DNA of 41,050 nt from Bacteroidales bacterium (GTDB lineage: Bacteria > Bacteroidota > Bacteroidia > Bacteroidales > UBA932), in NCBI GenBank assembly GCA_022653735.1, contig JALCSU010000017.1, positions 1 through 41,050 of the forward strand, written 5' to 3'. Under the pieces are notes generated by a model, which did no database searches, had not been told where the DNA came from, and saw only the letters and a program-made list of their open reading frames with translations. A program made the translations under genes and the position numbers. This document shows, in pieces, positions 25,901 to 34,896 of this stretch. Each line of letters begins with the position of its first letter. Positions within the stretch are counted from its first letter, which is position 1.

Positions 25901-26317
25901 TTCCAGGGAATTGGACACAGAAAAGTATTATGGTCATGGCATAACATTCCTTACAATTACACGGCATATTCATGTCCTCAAGTTCTATGGGATAGCCATT
26001 GGAGCCCTAATGCAACTGACGAACAGAATGCAAAAGCAAAGTACCCGATGATAAGTTCTAATCTGACGAATCTCTATGCCGGCAGCGATTTCTATTTGTT
26101 AAATGGAGCATATATGAGAATTAAGAATATTACGCTAGGATACACTCTTCCTAAGAATATCACACAGAAGATCATGATAGATAAACTGAGATTTTATTTC
26201 ACAATCAATGATCTGCCTGCATTCTCAAATTATCCTCATGGATATGACCCAGAATGGAGTTATTCAAGTGATTTACTCCTAACTTCTTACATTTTCGGCA
26301 TGAACATTAACTTTTAA
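23000..26317 (+). CDS. SusC/RagA family TonB-dependent outer membrane transporter with STN domain (locus A)
   Basis: This 1105-residue outer membrane protein has a signal peptide (about 10-34). An STN signalling domain spans about 38-110 (LTLKEAFGEIERQTNLSVDY). A carboxypeptidase-regulatory-like domain spans about 118-190. The SusC signature DEVVVIGYGTVKRSDLTGS at about 196 leads into the plug (RVRGVTTISTNDPLVIVDG) and a long beta-barrel ending FGMNINF, with the terminal Phe used for barrel assembly. With SusD it forms the lidded importer for a large ligand, energised by TonB. The STN domain shows it is a transducer to FecR. A second ATG at codon 10 is a possible start. SusD follows after 12 bases. 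Confidence 0.95.
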   Translation: MRKHSFPEMRKLLLGRCLILISCFCLIGIPAIGQNQQINLQKKALTLKEAFGEIERQTNLSVDYDAQTVNVSGQASVPQTSMTVNEFLKAILKGTGYTYEFEGNHVLIKSSQKQGATKQISGKITDSKGEPVAGANILIIGSNQGTSSDQNGEFSINASDNAILDVSFIGFISEQVPIKGQSAVNIRLKEDTKLLDEVVVIGYGTVKRSDLTGSTSSLSGDKITTVNTPQLSAQLQGQMAGVQVTRSSGSPNSTATIRVRGVTTISTNDPLVIVDGVPGDINDIASEDVENIQVLKDAASAAIYGSRAAAGVILITTKRANSKDFHLGYNIEYGIDAPTEVPSSTNAVNWMKGLNEYMYNGGASSLSSVYSDDYINSYSANHASDPDNYPDTDWMNLGLKNTTSHQRHTFTLSGGTEKLRTNFSLNYYNTDALYKSKNYEKYNVRINNDYNINKYIHAAVDLNLSYGRYKTPQTGEGYTGLLLYAPPVFNAYWSDGSFAPGKDGENPLAILSNGGSILQKSYHIRGKIQLDITPLKNLTVSAVVAPNWYFYKGKDHRISYRLKQLNGDYIYGNGSSSTNVSESRNDNNSITKQLYANYKIEVGKHSISAMAGYEDYTYKWENESAWRQNYTLKNFPYLNLGPADYQYNSGSASHNAYRSVFGRVMYSFDNRYLIQANIRSDGSSRFAKGHRWGTFPSLSAGWVISEEPWFKSKSINFLKLRASIGQLGNERIGSDFPYQAALNFGTGYIPNASTGIADIVQTAYQSDYAFEDITWETTTTYGIGTDFSLLRSRLRGTLDLYYKKTKDMLLEVGFPSYFGYNSPTKNAADMHTRGWDLELSWNDQIGDFGYSISANLSDYRSKMGYMADKQVIGSNKITEEGSYYNEWYMYKSKGIILNEDAMYDSEGNKIPLLTSNDKPGCIQYVDIDKDGNITASKDRVKLGNSLPEYLYGGSFSANWKGIDFNLSFQGIGHRKVLWSWHNIPYNYTAYSCPQVLWDSHWSPNATDEQNAKAKYPMISSNLTNLYAGSDFYLLNGAYMRIKNITLGYTLPKNITQKIMIDKLRFYFTINDLPAFSNYPHGYDPEWSYSSDLLLTSYIFGMNINF

Positions 26318-26329
26318 TGACATCAAATC

Positions 26330-28171
26330 ATGAAAATATATAGATACATTTTATCCGGGATGTTTGCCTTTGCAATAACAGCCTGCGCAAACCTTGACAT
26401 TCAGCCATTGTCTACAGGGACAAGCAGCAACTGGTTCAATGATGAGACTGAGATTACAATGTCACTTAATGACCTTTGGAGACCAGACTTTTTCCCTATC
26501 GATGACGATGACTGGACTGATGACATGCTAAATAGAAATGGGCCTAACGAATTTACATTAGGAACTATTACTTCTCAGTCCGAACCCAGCAGTAGCAGGT
26601 GGAGCGCCGAGTATAAAGCTATTTCGCGATCATTAAAAATTCTTGATGCCCTCAACTCGATCGAGAATAATAAAATCGACGAGACGTCACTGAATCAATA
26701 TAAAGGAGAGGCATACTTCATGCTTGGCTTTGCCTATGGTGAATTAGCAACATATTATGGAGACTGCATATTGAACAAGACGGGCATGTCTCTTGATGAG
26801 GCTTATGTTGCGGGAAGAGCGCCCAAAGCCGATGTACTTGCATTCTCTTACGAATGTTTTGACAAAGCGGTTGAATTATTACCAGATTCGTATTCTGGAG
26901 AACAGATACCCACGAAAGGAGCGGCTTTAGGTTTCAAGGCTCGTTTTGCATTATGTGCCGAAGACTGGCAAATTGCTGCCGATGCATGTGAGAAATGCAT
27001 GGAACTTGGCGTTTACAGTCTCCATGAAAATTACAAAGAGCTCTTCCAAGCAGACAAATCCCCTGAATTAATGTTTTACTTTAAAGGGAATCTGGATCAG
27101 AAATATGGTGTCAGCAATTATTTCTCAAACACGAGAAATTATATCATTCGCAAATGCGGAGGATTTTGCAACCACTCTCCTTCTCTTGAGCTCTTCTGTT
27201 CCTACACATGCATTGATGGATTGCCTATAGATGAATCATCTCTCTACGACCCTAAAGACCCCTGCGCAAACAGAGATCCTCGTTGCACATATACTATTCA
27301 ACCATACAAGACGAGATACTCCTCGGATTACGCTGAATACGAACAGTCCAAAATTGATAAAACTTTTCCAGATAAATATCCTGACTACATCACCTTAGGA
27401 TATGAGTATAATCCAAGTCCTTATGCGACAAAGGTCTATGAAGTCTCTACAGGATCAATGGTCACGAATAATGACTCAAAGGCATCAAATCAACACTCTG
27501 CCTATAATGGGCTATTATTGAGGAAATATGTAAAGGATTCCTGGGCAGACTGGAGCGTTTCTTCAAGCAAGGCTGATAACTGCTTTCCTTATCTACGCTA
27601 CGCAGAGATACTCATGACATATGCTGAAGCAATGAACGAACTTGGGAAGTGCGATCAATCTGTTTTGGACAAAACGGTCAACTTAGTGAGAGCAAGAGCT
27701 TACAATGGGACAGGCATAGAATATCCTAGAGTTGTTGCCAGCAATCAGGGGAATCTCAGGAAAATTATACGCATGGAGCGTCGCTCAGAGTTTGCATTCG
27801 AAGGAATGAGATATCGAGATTTACTTCGTTGGGAAATAGCTGATAAAGCATACGATAAATCTATGTTCTACCTCAACAGAGCATGGTCAGGATCTGCTTC
27901 ATGGAATGGTTTAACCGGATCCGAGTCCAACGTTACTCTCTCTTCAGACTTCCTGAGGCATCTTTCCAACTGGGACAATGGAAATTATCCAATAGGCGGT
28001 ATTCCTAACATAGACGAAAATGGGTTGCCAGACATCTCATACATGGAAGATAGCGGGTACATTGTCACTTTTTATAAGATGGGATTTGAATCTCCTAAGA
28101 ATTATCTCTGGCCAATCCCAGCAGACGACATTCTTGTAAACAATAAATTGACTCAAAACATTGGATATTAA
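26330..28171 (+). CDS. SusD/RagB family outer membrane lipoprotein (locus A)
   Basis: This 613-residue surface lipoprotein has a lipobox ending FAITAC, so lipidation is at C19. The TPR-based SusD fold is shown by KGEAYFMLGFAYGELATYYG near residue 125 and by the C-terminal LRYAEILMTYAEAMNELG. The final segment is RMERRSEFAFEGMRYRDLLR, then NYLWPIPADDIL near the end, all typical. It binds ligand at the cell surface and closes over the SusC barrel. At 613 residues it is on the long side for the family. The next gene starts only 2 bases after its stop, placing the FAD enzymes firmly in the same operon. Confidence 0.94.
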   Translation: MKIYRYILSGMFAFAITACANLDIQPLSTGTSSNWFNDETEITMSLNDLWRPDFFPIDDDDWTDDMLNRNGPNEFTLGTITSQSEPSSSRWSAEYKAISRSLKILDALNSIENNKIDETSLNQYKGEAYFMLGFAYGELATYYGDCILNKTGMSLDEAYVAGRAPKADVLAFSYECFDKAVELLPDSYSGEQIPTKGAALGFKARFALCAEDWQIAADACEKCMELGVYSLHENYKELFQADKSPELMFYFKGNLDQKYGVSNYFSNTRNYIIRKCGGFCNHSPSLELFCSYTCIDGLPIDESSLYDPKDPCANRDPRCTYTIQPYKTRYSSDYAEYEQSKIDKTFPDKYPDYITLGYEYNPSPYATKVYEVSTGSMVTNNDSKASNQHSAYNGLLLRKYVKDSWADWSVSSSKADNCFPYLRYAEILMTYAEAMNELGKCDQSVLDKTVNLVRARAYNGTGIEYPRVVASNQGNLRKIIRMERRSEFAFEGMRYRDLLRWEIADKAYDKSMFYLNRAWSGSASWNGLTGSESNVTLSSDFLRHLSNWDNGNYPIGGIPNIDENGLPDISYMEDSGYIVTFYKMGFESPKNYLWPIPADDILVNNKLTQNIGY

Positions 28172-28173
28172 TC

Positions 28174-29763
28174 ATGAAAGCTAGGTCATTATTTATTTGT
28201 TCTCTAATTGCATCCTTGACATTATTCCAAGGGTGCGGCACGGGAAATGACTCCAAGGGCAATAAAGTTACAGAAACATATTCCGTTGACATTTGCGTCT
28301 ACGGAGGCACTTCTGGAGGCGTCATTGCAGCGTACGCTGCCAAGAGAGAGGGAAAGAAAGTCCTTCTCATTGAGCCCACGAACAGGCTGGGCGGCCTGAC
28401 TTCTGGCGGCCTTGGAAGGACTGACCTAATAAGGCCAGAAGTAATCGATGGTTTGTCTAAAGATTTTTACGAAAGAATAGGCAGGTACTATGGCAAATCT
28501 GATATACAATATGCGTTCGAGCCAAAAGTCGCATTACAGGTGTTCAATGATTATATCGAGGAAGGGCAGGTTGACGTCTTATATAATACAAGGATCAATA
28601 GTGCCTTGAAAAAAGGGAATACGCTGAAAGAGATAACCATCGAGAACACCAAGAATGGAGAGATCTACAAAATCAAAGGCAAGATATTCATAGACTGTAG
28701 CTACGAAGGAGATTTGATGGCTGATGCCGGAATATCATACACCGTGGGACGCGAAAGCACCGAACAATATGGGGAGTCTTACAATGGGGTTCAAATGCTA
28801 ACAAACCATCAGTTTCCAGACGGCATAGATCCATATAAGGTCAAAGGCGACCCTTCAAGCGGACTGCTCTACGGCATAATGCCGGGGAAAATGGGAGAGC
28901 ATGGAGCTGGTGGCAAAGACGTTCAGGCATACAATTTCAGAATAACTCTCACCAATGATCCGGCGAACATGATAGAGATTACGAAGCCGGATAATTACGA
29001 CTCGACAAGATACGAACTCATGCTCCGGCTTTTCGAAGTAAATCCGCCGAAGAATCTCAACAGTTGTTTCATTTGGTCGGAGATGCCAAACAATAAGACA
29101 GACATCAACAATCGCGGAGGATTCTCCACTGACATGATCGGAGCCAACTGGGAATATCCTGACGGCAGTTATGAAACTCGAGAAAAAATATTCAAGGATC
29201 ACCTTGACTATACAAAAGGAATGCTTTACTTTGTAGGGCATGACCCAAGGGTTCCTGAGACGCTTCGAAACGAGATGCTTCAATGGGGATATCCAAAAGA
29301 CGAATATGAAGACAGCGATCATTTCACTCCTCAGCTGTACATCAGGGAAGCCCGAAGAATGCTAGGGGCAATGGTAATGACGCAGGATTACTGCGAAGGA
29401 AAGAAAGTCGCAAACGACCCTGTGGCGATTGGAGAATATACCATGGACTCGCACAATTGCGGGCGCTATGTAGTAAACGGAATGGTGAAAAATGAAGGTA
29501 ACGTAGAAATTGGTCTCAAGGAGCCCTACAAGATTTCCTACAGGTCCATAACGCCAAAAGAGGATGAATGCAAAAATGTCCTCGTGCCATTCTGCCTCTC
29601 CGCTTCGCACATTGCCTTCGGCTCTATACGTATGGAACCTATTTTCATGGTTTTGAGCGAGGCTTCAGCAATAGCGGCCTCAATAGCGATAGATGACTGC
29701 GGGTGCTGCGTCCAGAAAGTAAAATATTCAGACATTAACGAAGAAATGAAGAAAATCAGATAA
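28174..29763 (+). CDS. Exported FAD-dependent oxidoreductase, lipoprotein (locus A, first copy)
   Basis: This 529-residue protein has a lipoprotein signal (LFQGC, C21) and an N-terminal FAD-binding Rossmann fold: VDICVYGGTSGGVIAAYAAK, then a Glu-ended second strand (VLLIEPTNRLGGLTSGGL). The GGTxGG loop in place of strict GxGxxG is usual for the FAD-dependent oxidoreductase family PF12831. Members in Bacteroidota are often wrongly labelled xanthan lyase; there is no polysaccharide-lyase feature here. Other landmarks are FIDCSYEGDLMADAG, VQAYNFRITLTNDP and a C-terminal GSIRMEPIFMVLSEASAIAA. It is packed between SusD (2 bases) and its paralogue (3 bases). It presumably oxidises the imported ligand or a fragment in the periplasm or at a membrane; the substrate is unknown. 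Confidence 0.85.
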   Translation: MKARSLFICSLIASLTLFQGCGTGNDSKGNKVTETYSVDICVYGGTSGGVIAAYAAKREGKKVLLIEPTNRLGGLTSGGLGRTDLIRPEVIDGLSKDFYERIGRYYGKSDIQYAFEPKVALQVFNDYIEEGQVDVLYNTRINSALKKGNTLKEITIENTKNGEIYKIKGKIFIDCSYEGDLMADAGISYTVGRESTEQYGESYNGVQMLTNHQFPDGIDPYKVKGDPSSGLLYGIMPGKMGEHGAGGKDVQAYNFRITLTNDPANMIEITKPDNYDSTRYELMLRLFEVNPPKNLNSCFIWSEMPNNKTDINNRGGFSTDMIGANWEYPDGSYETREKIFKDHLDYTKGMLYFVGHDPRVPETLRNEMLQWGYPKDEYEDSDHFTPQLYIREARRMLGAMVMTQDYCEGKKVANDPVAIGEYTMDSHNCGRYVVNGMVKNEGNVEIGLKEPYKISYRSITPKEDECKNVLVPFCLSASHIAFGSIRMEPIFMVLSEASAIAASIAIDDCGCCVQKVKYSDINEEMKKIR

Positions 29764-29766
29764 TTC

Positions 29767-31626
29767 ATGAAAAGAATATTGTCCACGATTCTATTATCAT
29801 TGTCGGCCTGGATTGCGCTGGCTCAAGTCTCAAACTATGACGTAGTGATAGTTGGGGGAACTCCTGGCGGGATAATGGCTGCGATATCTGCCTCACGCGA
29901 AGGCAAAACAGCTGTCCTGCTAGAGAGATCCTCTCATGCAGGAGGGCTTCCTGTCAATGGTTTAGGAGCAACCGACATAGCCACAAGAGGAGCCACGACT
30001 GGCCTTTTTAAAGAATTCGTGGATAATATTCTTGAATATTATGTCGGTGAGTATGGGAAAGACTCCCCGCAGGTAAAAGCTTGCAGCAATGGTTATCATT
30101 TCGAGCCTCATGTCGCGGGAATAGTGCTTGAGAATATGCTGAAGGCTGAAGGGCAGAATGTAACTGTGTTCACAAGGCGACAGTTCGATGCTTTGCCTGA
30201 AAACATCGAGAGAGAAGGAGGCATTATCAAAAGCATCCGAATATTAAATCTAGAAACGAGGAAGAAGGAAAAATACTCGGGGAAGATATTCATAGATGCG
30301 ACGTACGAGGGAGACCTTGGCGCTGCGGCAGGCGTACCATATTCTCTGGGAAGAGAGAGCGAAAGTGAATATGGCGAAATTGGCGCAGGACGGCTGTTCA
30401 AGCTTTGGAGAGGTCCTGAAATTGAGGGTACGACTCACGAAGGCGATGATGCTGTCCAAGCATACAACTACCGGCTGTGCCTCACCAATGACCCAGATAA
30501 CCGGATTTTGCCAAAGAAACCGAAAGGCTATCAGAGAAGCGATTATGCCTCGATCATTGGAGATGTCTACTATGGCAATTTTGCTGGAGTAGAAATGCTT
30601 GATGCCACTCCCGAGATGCACGAGGCTAATAAAAAGCATATCGAAGATGGTGGTAAAACTCAGATTCCTGGGGATCCTTGGGGCATAGCGAAAGTGACGA
30701 ATATGGTGGAACTGCCGAATAATAAGACAGATGCAAATAATCAGCATCTAGCATTAGTTTCAACGGACCTGCCTGAGGAAAACTGGAAATGGCCTGTCGC
30801 AGACTGGAAATGGAGGGACAAATTCGCCCAAAGGCTTAAGGAATATACTATAGGCCTTCTTTGGTTCGCCCAGAACGACAAAGAACTTCCAGAACAATTC
30901 AAGAAGAACGCATTAGAGTGGGGTTTTGCCAAAGACGAGTACCAAGACAATGAAAATTTCCCACGCCAAGTGTATGTTAGAGAAGGCAGGAGGTTGCATG
31001 GTAAGCATATTTTCACAGCAAATGATGCACTACCCACAAGCGAAGGGAAACGGCCTCCTGTATATTCGAGCAGCATCACAGCTAGTCATTATGCCCTTGA
31101 TTCTCATGCAGCCAGAAAGAGAGAAAAAGGCAAAATGGCCTTGGATGGCTTTTTCAGCTATCCTTCTGCACCATATACAGTTCCTTACGAGGTTATTATT
31201 CCCGAAGGGGTTGATAACATGCTGATTCCTGTGCCTGCATCAGCAACTCATGTAGGGTTTTCGACCCTCAGGATGGAACCTTGCTGGATGGCACTCGGTC
31301 AGGCTGCGGGAATCGCCGCTTCTGCTTCCATAGACAGCAAAATGCCGGTGGCTGACATACCCATTCAAAATATTCAGGAAAAGCTCCTTAATGAAGGTGC
31401 AACTTTAATATATTTTAAAGACTTGTCTGTAACTGACCCAGATTTCAAGTTAGTCCAGCGCATGGCATTGAAAGGATACCTGTCAGACTGGAATGCCAAT
31501 CTGGAATCTATGCTTGATGCCTCTATGGCACAGTGCTGGCAGGAGTTATCTGGGATAAAAATCAATAACCCTGAAAACAAGACACGCCGGTCAGTCCTCA
31601 GGGCAATTTATGAACTTACTAATTAG
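29767..31626 (+). CDS. Exported FAD-dependent oxidoreductase (locus A, second copy)
   Basis: This 619-residue paralogue of the preceding gene has a cleavable signal peptide (about 1-19, ending IALA) instead of a lipobox. Its FAD loop is VVIVGGTPGGIMAAISASRE, followed by VLLERSSHAGGLPVNGLG. Shared blocks with the first copy are FIDATYEGDLGAAAG, VQAYNYRLCLTNDP, LPNNKTDANN and STLRMEPCWMALGQAAGIAA, which show ancient duplication rather than a recent copy. It carries an extra helical C-terminal region of about 70 residues (from about 545). The pair may act in series or form a heteromer, the first held on a membrane and the second soluble. It is the last gene of locus A. Function beyond flavin-dependent oxidation cannot be read from sequence. 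Confidence 0.84.
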   Translation: MKRILSTILLSLSAWIALAQVSNYDVVIVGGTPGGIMAAISASREGKTAVLLERSSHAGGLPVNGLGATDIATRGATTGLFKEFVDNILEYYVGEYGKDSPQVKACSNGYHFEPHVAGIVLENMLKAEGQNVTVFTRRQFDALPENIEREGGIIKSIRILNLETRKKEKYSGKIFIDATYEGDLGAAAGVPYSLGRESESEYGEIGAGRLFKLWRGPEIEGTTHEGDDAVQAYNYRLCLTNDPDNRILPKKPKGYQRSDYASIIGDVYYGNFAGVEMLDATPEMHEANKKHIEDGGKTQIPGDPWGIAKVTNMVELPNNKTDANNQHLALVSTDLPEENWKWPVADWKWRDKFAQRLKEYTIGLLWFAQNDKELPEQFKKNALEWGFAKDEYQDNENFPRQVYVREGRRLHGKHIFTANDALPTSEGKRPPVYSSSITASHYALDSHAARKREKGKMALDGFFSYPSAPYTVPYEVIIPEGVDNMLIPVPASATHVGFSTLRMEPCWMALGQAAGIAASASIDSKMPVADIPIQNIQEKLLNEGATLIYFKDLSVTDPDFKLVQRMALKGYLSDWNANLESMLDASMAQCWQELSGIKINNPENKTRRSVLRAIYELTN

Positions 31627-31685
31627 AGAGCAGGAGAAAATTTTTTAAATGGGAATGGAACTGGAACAATCCAAAAGTCCAAGGC

Positions 31686-31724
31686 AAAAAGGGCTGCCCA
31701 CTCTAACATAACCTAGGGCATCCC
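31686..31724 (-). terminator. Rho-independent terminator of locus B
   Basis: On the minus strand GGGATGCCC (31724-31716) pairs with GGGCAGCCC (31699-31691) with one mismatch across a 16-base loop, and TTTTT follows at 31690-31686. It lies 17 bases past the stop of the Gfo/Idh/MocA gene. The T-run is only on the minus strand, so locus A coming from the other side is not clearly terminated by it. Confidence 0.7.
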
Positions 31725-31741
31725 CCTCTCAGAGAATCTTC

Positions 31742-33136
31742 CTACAGAATCCGCTTGTACTGTTTCATCTCGCCAGGAACGATCGAAGTCAGGTCTGCGA
31801 TTTTTACTGGTTCACCTGAATAAATACTCTTTCGGGCAGCGATTCCGATTAAGCACGAAAGTGCCCCATCACGAATGCCAGCACATTGCTTCATCGGATC
31901 TTCTGTGCCAGGAATGAAAATCTGATCCCTCAACAGGCCATCGCCACCACCATGCCCTGTCATGCCAAATGGTATCTGAATATATTCCCTCTTGCCGAAA
32001 TTCTTGTATAGCACCAATTCATCGTAATTTAAATCACTGGTACGATGGGATTCCTGAATCCATGCGTCAAGGCGGCCTTTTGTTCCATTGAAAGCTATTC
32101 TGTATCCTTCGTAAGGAGAATATGCCATCAACGAATACGCCACTTGCACTCCATTCATATATTTTATTGTTGCAGCCATCTTATCGAATATGTTCACGTC
32201 CTCTCTGAAAACGCACCCATCCCTCATGTAGCCGTCATATTTCTCGTTAGCAACATAGAGGTTAGTGAGCGTCGGATCTTTAGTGATGTCCCAGTAGAAA
32301 TTGCACTCGTTATTATGTGAGCACTCCCGGCAGTTCTTCCCACGGAACGGGCCGTTCTTCCCATACACGTTCAACGCTCCAAGAGCATACACGCTTTCCG
32401 GATCGCTATCGATCCACCAATTAAGCAGATCAAAGTGATGACAAGCCTTGTGTACGAGCAGAGAGCCGCTATTTTCCACTTTACGATGCCATCTTCGGAA
32501 ATAATCAGCACCATGGCTTGTATCCAAGTACCAATGGAAATCAACAGCCTCAATCTCACCTATCTCTCCTGACCTGAGTATTTCCCAGATTTTTGCACGA
32601 TGAGGCGAATAACGATAATTGAATGTGACACGGCATTTCCTTCCGGTCCTTTTCTCTGCATCTATGATTGCCTGCAGTTTTGTTTCATCCGTCGTGAGAG
32701 GCTTCTCTGTGATAATATCAGCACCAAGCTCCATCCCTCTAGTAATGAATATGTGATGCGTACAGTCCATCGTCGTTACTATCAGAACATCCGGTTTTGT
32801 TTCTTTCATCATATTCTCGAAATCCGTGTAAACAGGGCAGTTTGCACCAATATACGTCTTTGCAAAATTCACACGCCCCTCGTTTTTGTCGCAAAGCCCC
32901 ACAAACTGGATATAGTCTGAATATGTCGTAACAAGGTCTTTGCCCCACATAGTAATTCCTCTGATGCCTGTTCCGACCATAGCAAGACGAAGTTTCTTGC
33001 CATCAGCAATCCTAGACCCCGCTCTTTCAGAAAAAAGAATCGATTCTGCCGATAAGTTCGCTATCGGGCTTACCATAGCAGCGCCAGCAATAGCACCAGA
33101 TGCTGCAATAAACTGTCTTCTAGAAATATTTCCCAT
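31742..33136 (-). CDS. Tat-exported Gfo/Idh/MocA family oxidoreductase (locus B)
   Basis: This 464-residue NAD(P)-dependent oxidoreductase has a twin-arginine signal peptide (NISRRQFIAASGAIAGAAM), so it is exported folded with cofactor bound. The nucleotide-binding motif is MVGTGIRG (53-60) and the conserved EKP is at 144-146. The probable catalytic stretch is VHKACHHFDLLNWW, with K230, H234 and D236. An insert carries C269-xx-C272-xxxxx-C278 (NCRECSHNNEC), a possible metal site or disulfide. The family includes glucose-fructose oxidoreductase, inositol dehydrogenase and the GH109 glycosidases; GH109 hallmarks were not seen. It is the last gene of locus B, 40 bases after SusD, and so is probably the enzyme acting on the imported ligand. 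Confidence 0.87.
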   Translation of the reverse strand: MGNISRRQFIAASGAIAGAAMVSPIANLSAESILFSERAGSRIADGKKLRLAMVGTGIRGITMWGKDLVTTYSDYIQFVGLCDKNEGRVNFAKTYIGANCPVYTDFENMMKETKPDVLIVTTMDCTHHIFITRGMELGADIITEKPLTTDETKLQAIIDAEKRTGRKCRVTFNYRYSPHRAKIWEILRSGEIGEIEAVDFHWYLDTSHGADYFRRWHRKVENSGSLLVHKACHHFDLLNWWIDSDPESVYALGALNVYGKNGPFRGKNCRECSHNNECNFYWDITKDPTLTNLYVANEKYDGYMRDGCVFREDVNIFDKMAATIKYMNGVQVAYSLMAYSPYEGYRIAFNGTKGRLDAWIQESHRTSDLNYDELVLYKNFGKREYIQIPFGMTGHGGGDGLLRDQIFIPGTEDPMKQCAGIRDGALSCLIGIAARKSIYSGEPVKIADLTSIVPGEMKQYKRIL

Positions 33137-33176
33137 GATGATGTTATTTTAAGTTATTGTAATAATTGCATTATTT

Positions 33177-34886
33177 TTATTTATATCCCTCATTCTGAAC
33201 AAACTCGTCCAAATTAGTAACTTCGTACAAAGCATCTTGAGGAAGAGGTCTGTAGATGTGATATGGTTTAATCAACGAGATGTCTGGATTATGAGCTTTA
33301 ACCCACTCTACCATTTTACCAGAACGCTTTAGCATGTACCAACGGTTAAGTTCCCCTCCAAGTTCCCTAGCACCTTCCTCTAAAATGAAATCTATTGTCA
33401 TATCAGATGCAGATACTTTTAGTTCGTTCTCATGACCAGGCATGAGAGCTCTTTTTCTTAATTTTGTTATTACTTCCACAGCTTTCGCCGGCTGATCTGT
33501 CCTGACGTACGCTTCTGCGAGGGTAATGTACACCTCCCCCAATCTCATTAAGATAACATCTTTGAACCCTTGCTCCCTCTTAGCCGCATCTCTGCTAGGA
33601 TCAAGGAATTTCCTCATTGTATGGCAACAGGATCTTCCATTTATCGTAGGCATGCCAGTGCTTATGTCGTAAATGTCAGAGAGTTTGTCTACATAGATTC
33701 CCCTATCTGTATAACCCTTTATAAATGCATCATCAACAACTTCGAGCGATCTGATAAGTACAGTATCAGAATAATCAGGATCGTTATTCCAATTATCTGG
33801 GATTCTACACCAAACACTTTGAAAAGTAGCATCACGACGTTTGTCATATTTATTAAAGACCTGAATCCAATACAGTGACGGGATTATGAGTCTCCATTCA
33901 CGGCCGTAGACCCTTGAATGACTGAATAGGCCAGGAATATTAATATTAGTGTTTGAGCATGGTTTATTGTACCAGCCAACGAAATACCGATGAAGATGGT
34001 TCGCATCTTCATTATTTGTCATCCCGTTATAAATCAAGTCACTTGTATACTGGATAGACCAGATGATTTCATCATTTATCTGGTTATTCACATCAAATAC
34101 GGAGGCATAATCGTCTAGGAGTTTATAACTGTAATCGCTAATTAATGAATTACATAACGATATTGCATCTTCGTAGCATTTTTCTTTAGTGTATCCGACC
34201 TCTGAAATAATCGGATCATCGTAAGCGGCCAGCTGCATCAGCACTCTCATTTTCAGTGCTTTTGCCACCCCAATATTCATCCTACCCCATTGAACATTTT
34301 TGGGGACATCAAGATACATGAAAGCATCATCCAAATCTTCTAATATTCTATTGTAAAATTTCGCTATTCCAGGCTGATAGCCTTCCGTAATAACACCTGT
34401 GGAAGGTGTGTCTGCAAAATGTGATGCCGGCCCCCAAGTTTCTACGATCATGAAAAGGTAGAATGCCCTAAGCGCATGAACCTCTGAACTAATCTGATTT
34501 TTTTTTGTCTCACTGCTGAAAGATGTTTGTTCAAGGTAGGCTATGCCCAGATTCGCTATGTTAAGGCCCTTATACAAATATTTCCAGTATGAAGAATTAT
34601 AGGTATTTGAAATCACAAGAGGGTCATTATATATCACATTATCCTGATATCTGTCACCGTTTCCGTTGGTTGCCCATGTAGTAAGATCGGTACCCGCATC
34701 AGCAAATCTGACAAGTCTATCTACAAGGTAACGGTTATTCTGATAGACACTGAGAATTAACGACTCTAAGCCTTCTTCCTTCTTAGCATATTCTTGGCTT
34801 ATAAGTCCTATAGGTTCTTCATCGAGAAAATCACATGATGTGATAAGACAGGAACATGTCGCCAGTAAAGCTATGATTTTCTTCAT
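33177..34886 (-). CDS. SusD/RagB family outer membrane lipoprotein (locus B)
   Basis: This 569-residue lipoprotein has a lipobox LITSC (C18) followed by DFLDEEP, a common start for mature SusD proteins. The TPR core includes SSEVHALRAFYLFMIVETWG, and the C-terminal part has LRLGEVYITLAEAY-type sequence (MRLGEVYITLAEAYVRTDQP). The last segment carries EEGARELGGELNRWYMLKRS. It partners the SusC encoded 10 bases upstream. It shares only general family features with the locus A SusD, so the two loci probably bind different ligands. Confidence 0.94.
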   Translation of the reverse strand: MKKIIALLATCSCLITSCDFLDEEPIGLISQEYAKKEEGLESLILSVYQNNRYLVDRLVRFADAGTDLTTWATNGNGDRYQDNVIYNDPLVISNTYNSSYWKYLYKGLNIANLGIAYLEQTSFSSETKKNQISSEVHALRAFYLFMIVETWGPASHFADTPSTGVITEGYQPGIAKFYNRILEDLDDAFMYLDVPKNVQWGRMNIGVAKALKMRVLMQLAAYDDPIISEVGYTKEKCYEDAISLCNSLISDYSYKLLDDYASVFDVNNQINDEIIWSIQYTSDLIYNGMTNNEDANHLHRYFVGWYNKPCSNTNINIPGLFSHSRVYGREWRLIIPSLYWIQVFNKYDKRRDATFQSVWCRIPDNWNNDPDYSDTVLIRSLEVVDDAFIKGYTDRGIYVDKLSDIYDISTGMPTINGRSCCHTMRKFLDPSRDAAKREQGFKDVILMRLGEVYITLAEAYVRTDQPAKAVEVITKLRKRALMPGHENELKVSASDMTIDFILEEGARELGGELNRWYMLKRSGKMVEWVKAHNPDISLIKPYHIYRPLPQDALYEVTNLDEFVQNEGYK

Positions 34887-34896
34887 GGTTTTATTA

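Noticed and set aside
28174..31626. Xanthan lyase as the name for the two FAD proteins
   Set aside because: The N-terminal flavin-binding folds are clear and no polysaccharide-lyase motif is present.
31742..33136. GH109 alpha-N-acetylgalactosaminidase for the Gfo/Idh/MocA protein
   Set aside because: Tat signal and size agree, but the hallmark segments I expect for GH109 are not visible and the catalytic stretch looks like a general oxidoreductase.
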